The notes under the pieces are model-generated. The model worked only from the letters and a program-made list of their open reading frames with translations. It searched no databases and was not told where the DNA came from. Below are positions 1-4,570 of a DNA stretch of 7,525 bases, in pieces. The stretch's first letter is position 1, and every line of letters begins with the position of its first letter. The translations under genes and the position numbers were made by a program. Location of the stretch: positions 1-7,525 of the forward strand of contig JANXSH010000353.1 of NCBI GenBank assembly GCA_025356615.1, written 5' to 3'. The DNA is from Planctomycetia bacterium (lineage in GTDB: Bacteria > Planctomycetota > Planctomycetia > Gemmatales > Gemmataceae).

Positions 1-168
1 CGTGAGGTCTTCCATCGCGAGCTGAAACTTCCGCTGGTCGTAGATCGGCAGCAATTTCGCCGCGTCGTAGAACCCGAACGGCGTGCAGCCGGCGTAGCCG
101 ATGATGCGGGCCGCGTGCAGGTGCACGCCGTCGCCCATGTAGATGAGTCGCCAGAGCTCTTTCTTCAT
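1..168 (-). CDS. 5' end of an unrecognised protein, partial
   Basis: The reverse strand is open from an ATG at 168 to the window edge, giving 56 codons beginning MKKELWRLIYMGDGV and continuing with a tract rich in aromatic and small residues (GYAGCTPFGFYDAAKLL). The start is supported by a purine-rich Shine-Dalgarno-like stretch, GGAGGAG, immediately upstream. The rest of the gene lies outside the window, so length and domain content are unknown. I do not recognise the family. No signal peptide or membrane segment is visible in the part present. It is transcribed divergently from the small gene starting at 357, so the two probably share the 188-base spacer for their promoters. It may belong to a mobile-element or hypothetical-gene cluster flanking the defence genes, but that is only inferred from position. 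Confidence 0.6.
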   Translation of the reverse strand, partial: MKKELWRLIYMGDGVHLHAARIIGYAGCTPFGFYDAAKLLPIYDQRKFQLAMEDLT

Positions 169-170
169 GT

Positions 171-177
171 CTCCTCC
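171..177 (-). promoter_or_regulatory. Shine-Dalgarno site for the leftward gene
   Basis: On the minus strand this reads GGAGGAG, two bases before the ATG at 168. It matches the anti-Shine-Dalgarno core well but sits closer than usual; the internal GGAGG leaves four bases to the ATG. It decides the start of the partial leftward gene. None of the rightward genes has a site this strong. Confidence 0.5.
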
Positions 178-212
178 GCGGTGATGTGACAGGGCGCGGG
201 ATGAGCCTACGC

Positions 213-237
213 GCCAGTGTCTGGCCCGCCAGTGGCG
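213..237. repeat. two adjacent dyad-symmetric elements, possible operator
   Basis: Two short palindromes lie one base apart in the divergent spacer. The first is GCCAG-TGT-CTGGC (213-225); the second is CGCCA-G-TGGCG (227-237). They share the 8-mer CGCCAGTG as a direct repeat (212-219 and 227-234, period 15). They lie about 45-70 bases upstream of the leftward gene's start and more than 100 bases upstream of the rightward gene. This arrangement could be a repressor operator or a pair of small RNA hairpins. In GC-rich DNA five-base arms are not rare, so the functional reading is tentative. Confidence 0.3.
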
Positions 238-356
238 ACCCCGCCAGGAGGCACCCATCCTGTTCGGACGATGAACACGCCATCGGGACGGTGGCGGGGT
301 GGCGGTGGCGCGGCCGGGGACGTAGCGTCCGCGTCGTCTCCTTCCCCCTATCTCTC

Positions 357-671
357 ATGAAGCTCTACGAAGGTGCCCGAACCGACTCGGGATGCGTCGT
401 CACGGTCGATGGCCGCGAACTCCCGATGCGTAACGACCTGCGAAACCACTCGCCCGCTGGGGCGGAGTGGGGCTACGGAGGCTCGGGGCCGGCCCAGCTC
501 GCGCTGGCGCTGCTTGCCGACGCGACCGGCGACGACGAAGTCGCGCAGTGCCACTACCAGCGATTCAAGCGGGATGTGGTCGCGGGACTCGAGCGAGACC
601 GCTTCCTCATCACCCAGGCCGAGATCAGGTGCTGGATAGCTGCCGTCCTCTCCGAGCAGGATCCATGCTGA
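357..671 (+). CDS. DUF6166-like small protein
   Basis: The gene encodes 104 residues, starting MKLYEGARTDSGCVVTVDGR. The conserved-looking middle contains an RNDLRNHSPAGAEWGYGGSG stretch followed by PAQLALALLADATGDDEVAQ and then a YQRFKRDVV segment. That combination (an 'NHSP-G-EWGYGGSGPAQLALA' core, then a helical 'FK..vv' tail) is what I recall of the DUF6166 family: small uncharacterised proteins common on plasmids and other accessory DNA. No catalytic residues or known activity can be assigned. I chose the ATG at 357 because family-like sequence begins there; an upstream in-frame ATG at 186 adds 57 residues of low-complexity sequence. No Shine-Dalgarno site precedes the ATG. The gene ends 213 bases before the Argonaute start and is probably not part of that operon, although it points the same way. 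Confidence 0.7.
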   Translation: MKLYEGARTDSGCVVTVDGRELPMRNDLRNHSPAGAEWGYGGSGPAQLALALLADATGDDEVAQCHYQRFKRDVVAGLERDRFLITQAEIRCWIAAVLSEQDPC

Positions 672-884
672 GGTGGCACTCGGTCACGATCAGGATCAGC
701 AATGTCTTCGACTCGCAGGACGCCGGCACCAGCACGCATCGAAGCCGCATGCATCTTTATGTTCCGGGGGGCCTCAACTGAGCTTGTGCCTCCCATACTG
801 TCCGGGTTAGCTTCAATCGGGGATCACCGTCGGCGCGGCGGAAGTCGCCAGCCGGCCGTCCCCACCTCTTGTCCAGGCCCCACC
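672..884. other. intergenic region upstream of the Argonaute gene
   Basis: This is 213 bases between the DUF6166-like gene and the Argonaute start. The Argonaute reading frame stays open back to an ATG at 702, but the extra 61 codons are rich in Pro, Arg and Ser and have no counterpart in RsAgo, so I treat the region as non-coding. It is less GC-rich around 750-815 and must hold the promoter of the Argonaute-nuclease pair unless transcription reads through from 357-671. Weak candidates exist (TTGTGC at 784-789 with TAGCTT at 808-813), but none is good. A tandem GATCAG repeat lies at 688-699. No terminator hairpin with a T-run is visible after 671. Confidence 0.45.
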
Positions 885-3191
885 ATGCCCATCCTGCTCA
901 ACGGCTTCTGCCTGTCACTCTCGGCCCACTCGGCCGCCGGCTGTGTCATCGAGTGCCCCGACCCCAGCGACATGGAGGAGCTGAGGGCGCAACAGGCCGG
1001 CAAATGGTTCTTGTACTGGCGGGGCGGTAGGGCATTCGGCCTGCCACTGGCCGACTCACCGCGGCCCTCTTCCGCCGCGACATGCACCCTCGATTTCGGC
1101 GACCTCGACACACTGCACCTATTGGCAGCTCGGATCGGCGAGGTACTCCCCACGCTGTTCCCTGGCTATAACCCCTTCCGCAGCCGTCGTCGCACCTTCT
1201 CCTTCCTGGCGAGGAAGCAGGACACCGAGATCGTCGGCCGGGTCACGAAGGGCTGGCGCGACCCGCACCCGCTGCTCGGCCGGTTCACTATCCGGCCGCG
1301 GTTCGACCTCGAACCTCGCATCGTCGAGCCGCGCCCAGGGGAGACCTCGATAGGGTTGTTTCTGAGCGTCGTTACCCGTTGGCAGATCCAGGCCACCGTT
1401 CAAGAACTCGCCGCGGCGGGCGTCGATCTTACGGGGCTCGCGGTGGTACGGCGCGCGCCCCTACCGCAACAGCGCTCGCTCGTAGGGACCATCGAGAAGC
1501 TGATGGGCGACGTGGTCGTGTTGAAAGAGTCGCTCGACGGATCGAGGTCCGTCGCCGCCGACGATGTATGGGTCGAGGGGAGCCGGGCGTCCTTCACCCG
1601 CTGCCTCCATCACCTCCTCGGCTCGCGATACGAAAGCCTTGAGTCGGGCCGCTTCTCGGAAGAGGGCAAGCTCTTCGCGGGACCGGACCTCGACCGCCTG
1701 ATCACGGAGATGGAGGTATACCTCAAGGCTAAGGGAGACGTGCCGCTCGGGGCTGGCCTATCATTCAGAGTACAGGGGCGGGTTGCCCTCACCAACGCCG
1801 ACGGCTTCCAGTCCGTCCGCACCTGCGGGGACGCCGAGTACTGCTTCGACGCGGCCAAGTCGAAGCGGCACCCGTACTCCTGGAAGGGCCTGCTTCGCTA
1901 CGGCCCGTTCGACCGCGACTCCTTCTCCAAGCGCTCCCCTCGCATCCTTGTCGTCTGCCCCGAGCAAGCGGCCGGGCGCGTGAGCGCGTTCGTCGGCCAC
2001 TTCAAGAACGGGATCGCATCGGTGCCGTCCTCGCAGTACCAGAAGGGCTTCGCCGCGACCTTTGGCCTCGCCAACCCGTCGTTCGTGTCCCTACCGGTGC
2101 GGCTGCTGGGGGTCGCAGAGGGCCGTGTGGCGGCCGCGTACCGCGCCGCGATCGAGGCCCGCCTCGCCTCAGCGCAGGAGGCATTCGACGCGGCCTTCGT
2201 CGTCCTCGACGACGCCCACGGGCGGCTCCCGGACGCCGTCAACCCGTACCTGCACGCCAAGGCGGTACTCCTGCTCCACGGCATCCCGTCCCAGCAGTGC
2301 AGACTCTCCACCGCCTCTGCCCCCGAGCGCGACCTGCACTGGAAGCTCCCGAACGTGGCCGTGGCCATGTACGCCAAGTTAGGCGGGAGCCCTTGGACGG
2401 TCGCGCAGAGCCAGACCGCGGACGACGAACTGGTCATCGGGATGGGGATGGCGGAGATGTCTGGGAGTCGGTTCGACGCGCGGCACCGTTACACGGGGAT
2501 CACCACCGTGTTCCGGGGGGACGGCAACTACCTCCTCTCCAACGTCTCCCGGGTGTGCGACTACGAGCGCTACCCCGAGGAGCTTCGGCAGACCACTACG
2601 GCGCTCCTGGCAGAATTGCGGGAGCGCAACGGCTGGCGCGCCGGCGACACCGTCCGGATCGTCTTCCACGCCCGCAAGCCTCTCAAGAACGTCGAGGTGG
2701 CATCGATCGTCGGCGACTGCGTCGCCGAGGTCGGGAGGGACGTGAACATCGAGTTCGCCTTCCTGACCGTCGAAACCAGCCACCCGTTCAGGCTGTTCGA
2801 CACGGACCAACCGGGGGTCGAGACGAAGGGCGGGCGGGGCGTGAAGGGGGCGTTCTCTCCGCGGCGAGGGACGATCGCGCAACTGGGACGGCATACCAGG
2901 CTCCTGGCCAACAATGGACCGCTCCAGGTGAAGCGGGTGGGGGCACCCCTCCCCGCGCCGCTCCTCATTCACCTCCACCGGGAGTCGCGCTATGTCGATC
3001 TGGACTATCTGACCGAGCAGGTCCTCAAATTCACGTCACTAACGTGGCGGTCCACGCTCCCCGCGTCCGCCCCGGTCACGATCTACTACTCCGAGCTGAT
3101 CGCCGAGCAACTCTGCCGCCTGCAGGCTGTCCCGGACTGGTCGCCCGCCCTGCTCAACACGAAGCTCAAATTCAGCCGGTGGTTCCTGTGA
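885..3191 (+). CDS. long-B prokaryotic Argonaute, RsAgo-like, catalytically inactive PIWI
   Basis: This 768-residue protein resembles Rhodobacter sphaeroides RsAgo (about 777 residues as I recall) from end to end. Visible blocks are: an N-terminal region with LFPGYNPFRSRRRTF (91-104); a linker and reduced PAZ-like region around 155-245 (SIGLFLSVVTRWQI, DLTGLAVVRR, EGSRASFTRCL); the MID domain opening with PFDRDSF and SPRILVVCP (341-359); and the PIWI domain from about 510 to the end. The guide 5'-phosphate pocket is kept: Y455, K459, Q470 and K498 in the pattern Y-x3-K-x10-Q...K, and the protein ends in SRWFL like RsAgo. The slicer site is lost. The first Asp position is Gly521 (VIGMGMAE), the later Asp is replaced near R597 (VFHARKP), and the last position lies in PVTIYYSELIA. 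The family predicts guide-directed binding without cleavage; RsAgo uses RNA guides against DNA. The start at ATG 885 puts LLNGF where RsAgo has LVSNGF. The stop overlaps the next start. Confidence 0.93.
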   Translation: MPILLNGFCLSLSAHSAAGCVIECPDPSDMEELRAQQAGKWFLYWRGGRAFGLPLADSPRPSSAATCTLDFGDLDTLHLLAARIGEVLPTLFPGYNPFRSRRRTFSFLARKQDTEIVGRVTKGWRDPHPLLGRFTIRPRFDLEPRIVEPRPGETSIGLFLSVVTRWQIQATVQELAAAGVDLTGLAVVRRAPLPQQRSLVGTIEKLMGDVVVLKESLDGSRSVAADDVWVEGSRASFTRCLHHLLGSRYESLESGRFSEEGKLFAGPDLDRLITEMEVYLKAKGDVPLGAGLSFRVQGRVALTNADGFQSVRTCGDAEYCFDAAKSKRHPYSWKGLLRYGPFDRDSFSKRSPRILVVCPEQAAGRVSAFVGHFKNGIASVPSSQYQKGFAATFGLANPSFVSLPVRLLGVAEGRVAAAYRAAIEARLASAQEAFDAAFVVLDDAHGRLPDAVNPYLHAKAVLLLHGIPSQQCRLSTASAPERDLHWKLPNVAVAMYAKLGGSPWTVAQSQTADDELVIGMGMAEMSGSRFDARHRYTGITTVFRGDGNYLLSNVSRVCDYERYPEELRQTTTALLAELRERNGWRAGDTVRIVFHARKPLKNVEVASIVGDCVAEVGRDVNIEFAFLTVETSHPFRLFDTDQPGVETKGGRGVKGAFSPRRGTIAQLGRHTRLLANNGPLQVKRVGAPLPAPLLIHLHRESRYVDLDYLTEQVLKFTSLTWRSTLPASAPVTIYYSELIAEQLCRLQAVPDWSPALLNTKLKFSRWFL

Positions 3192-4426
3192 CAACGCCAC
3201 TCACGCTCAGCATCGGCCGCCAGCTCTCCGATCTGGGGGCATTCTCTCAAGGGGAGTTCCGTGCGGACAGCCCCGACGGCCTGTTCGCGCTTCACGTGTT
3301 CGAGGCGGCCGGCGAGTCCGGCCCGGTGAGCGGCCAGGCCCCTGCCTTTCTGCTTGGGGATCTCCGGGCCGGCCGGGCACCCGCTCTCGCGGCCGCCGGG
3401 TTCGCCCTGACCTTCGCGCACTCTGCGCGTCCGGCGGACGAGGTCGCGGCGTGGCGCAGTGGGCTCGAACGGTTATCGGGGAAGGAGGCCTTTCCAGCCG
3501 ACCGTCAGTCCTTCGCCTACCGGCCCGTCGAGTTCTACGGACTCTGCCTCGGTGCCCAGCACCTGCTCGCCCCGGACTGCCCTGCGGCGTCTTGGCTCAA
3601 AACCGTGGCACTGCGGCTCGGAACGGTCACGCCGGCGGAGAGCTGGGGTGGCCTGCTGAGTCGGATCGCGGCCTCGCTCGTCGGAGCCCGCTGGGGCGGC
3701 ACCTGGCCACAGCCCCGACCGGACTGGCCCATCGACGACCTCGCGCTGATGCGGTGGGCGTCGGTCGCCCACGCCCCGCTCTTCCCGGTGCCTATGGACC
3801 GACGCCCCCTCGACGCCGCCCTTCTGGCGCGGGCCGTCCTCGAGCCGCTACCCCAGGGCAGCCTGCCCGCCGTGGCGACGCTCTACCAAGCGGTGCGTGC
3901 CGCAGCGCGGGAGCGGCTCGAATCCGACCTGGAAGCGTCTTGGCAGCTTGGCCGGCCGGCCCAGGACGCGGTTGAACTCGTCATGAAGCTCTGCCGGAGG
4001 TTCCCCCTGTTCGCGGCCCAGATCAGGAAGCGCCACAGCAAGCGGAAGACGGTCACGTTCACCGACGAGTACGACGTGCAGGACGCGATGCACGCCCTGC
4101 TGCGGCTCTTCTTCGACGACGTGCGGGCAGAGGAGGTGACCCCGAGTTACGCGGGGAATTCCAGCCGGATCGACTTCCTGCTCAAGCGAGAGAAGGTGGT
4201 GGTCGAGGTCAAGATGACGCGCAGCGGGCTGAAGCAGAAGGAGGTCGCCTCGCAGCTGATCGAGGACAAGGAGCGGTACCGGACGCACCCGGACTTCCGG
4301 ACGCTCGTGTGCTTCGTCTACGACCCAGATCGCCTAATCGCCAACCCGGCGGCGGTGGAGGACGATGTCTCACAAGACTCGGAGGGTTTCCGGGTCGTCG
4401 TGATCGTCTCCCCGAAAGTCGCCTAG
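3188..4426 (+). CDS. Argonaute-associated PD-(D/E)XK nuclease effector
   Basis: This 412-residue protein starts at a GTG that overlaps the Argonaute stop (GTGA, 3188-3191), indicating translational coupling. Residues 1 to about 290 form a region I do not recognise, with Trp- and Pro-containing segments and helical stretches. From about 290 a restriction-endonuclease-like domain follows: YDVQDAMHALLRLFF (295-309), RAEEVTPSYAGNSSRIDFLL with E315/E316 and D329, then VVVEVKMTRSG with E340 and K342, and a QLIEDKERY helix with Q356. D329-x10-E340-x-K342 is a full PD-(D/E)XK signature, and the block resembles the DpnII/MboI-type nuclease domain seen in effectors. The gene is the natural partner of an inactive Argonaute: RsAgo itself has a nearby nuclease gene, and nuclease effectors are reported for inactive long-B Argonautes. 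DNA is the likely substrate, but this is inferred. No transmembrane segment or signal peptide is seen. Confidence 0.88.
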   Translation: MTTPLTLSIGRQLSDLGAFSQGEFRADSPDGLFALHVFEAAGESGPVSGQAPAFLLGDLRAGRAPALAAAGFALTFAHSARPADEVAAWRSGLERLSGKEAFPADRQSFAYRPVEFYGLCLGAQHLLAPDCPAASWLKTVALRLGTVTPAESWGGLLSRIAASLVGARWGGTWPQPRPDWPIDDLALMRWASVAHAPLFPVPMDRRPLDAALLARAVLEPLPQGSLPAVATLYQAVRAAARERLESDLEASWQLGRPAQDAVELVMKLCRRFPLFAAQIRKRHSKRKTVTFTDEYDVQDAMHALLRLFFDDVRAEEVTPSYAGNSSRIDFLLKREKVVVEVKMTRSGLKQKEVASQLIEDKERYRTHPDFRTLVCFVYDPDRLIANPAAVEDDVSQDSEGFRVVVIVSPKVA

Positions 4427-4450
4427 CACCAGACGTGGCGGGTGCGGTCG

Positions 4451-4479
4451 TTCCCAACCCGCGACGAACCGAGTACAAT
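4451..4479 (+). promoter_or_regulatory. candidate sigma-70-type promoter for the helicase gene
   Basis: TTCCCA (4451-4456; 4 of 6 to TTGACA) is followed after exactly 17 bases by TACAAT (4474-4479; 5 of 6 to TATAAT). Transcription would start near 4486 and leave an untranslated leader of about 85 bases before the ATG at 4571. It is the best promoter match in the window and implies that the helicase and the downstream methyltransferase can be expressed separately from the Argonaute pair. Planctomycete promoters are poorly defined, so this remains a motif match. Confidence 0.4.
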
Positions 4480-4504
4480 TGCCTTCTCGGAGCATAGGGC
4501 AATT
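4477..4504. repeat. inverted repeat overlapping the candidate promoter
   Basis: AATTGCC (4477-4483) is mirrored by GGCAATT (4498-4504) with 14 bases between the arms. The left arm overlaps the candidate -10 box and the right arm lies just past the expected start site. An operator for a dimeric repressor is one reading and a leader hairpin is another. Its A/T-containing arms stand out in GC-rich surroundings. There is no T-run, so it is not a typical intrinsic terminator. Confidence 0.35.
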
Positions 4505-4570
4505 AGAGCGGAAGTGCCGCTGTATGCTTCTGTTCAGAAGCCAGACATCGCAGCGAGGCCCCCACGGCAA

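Larger units (their letters stand above)
169..356. other. divergent intergenic spacer
   Basis: This 188-base stretch separates the leftward partial gene from the rightward DUF6166-like gene. It holds the GGAGGAG ribosome site, the paired dyads at 213-237 and a G-rich stretch at 285-319. I found no convincing -35/-10 pair on either strand. An in-frame ATG at 186 would extend the rightward gene into this spacer, but the extension is arginine-rich low-complexity sequence that does not look like conserved protein. Confidence 0.5.

Noticed and set aside
285..319. G-rich stretch with G-quadruplex potential
   Set aside because: Most runs are only two Gs, which is expected in DNA of this GC content; there is no supporting context.
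186..356. A 57-residue N-terminal extension of the DUF6166-like gene
   Set aside because: It is arginine- and tryptophan-rich, translated from G-rich spacer, while conserved-looking sequence starts with MKLYEGA at 357.
702..884. An upstream ATG at 702 that would extend the Argonaute by 61 residues
   Set aside because: The added sequence is Pro/Arg/Ser-rich, has no counterpart in RsAgo as I recall it, and family-like sequence begins at the ATG at 885.
2297..3187. Long open frame upstream of the nuclease start, overlapping the Argonaute gene
   Set aside because: It is antiphase reading of the Argonaute coding sequence in GC-rich DNA; the protein resembles nothing until the GTG at 3188.
4442..4570. 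A GTG start giving the helicase 43 more residues
   Set aside because: The extension overlaps the promoter candidate and inverted repeat, and the protein has a family-like opening at the ATG at 4571.
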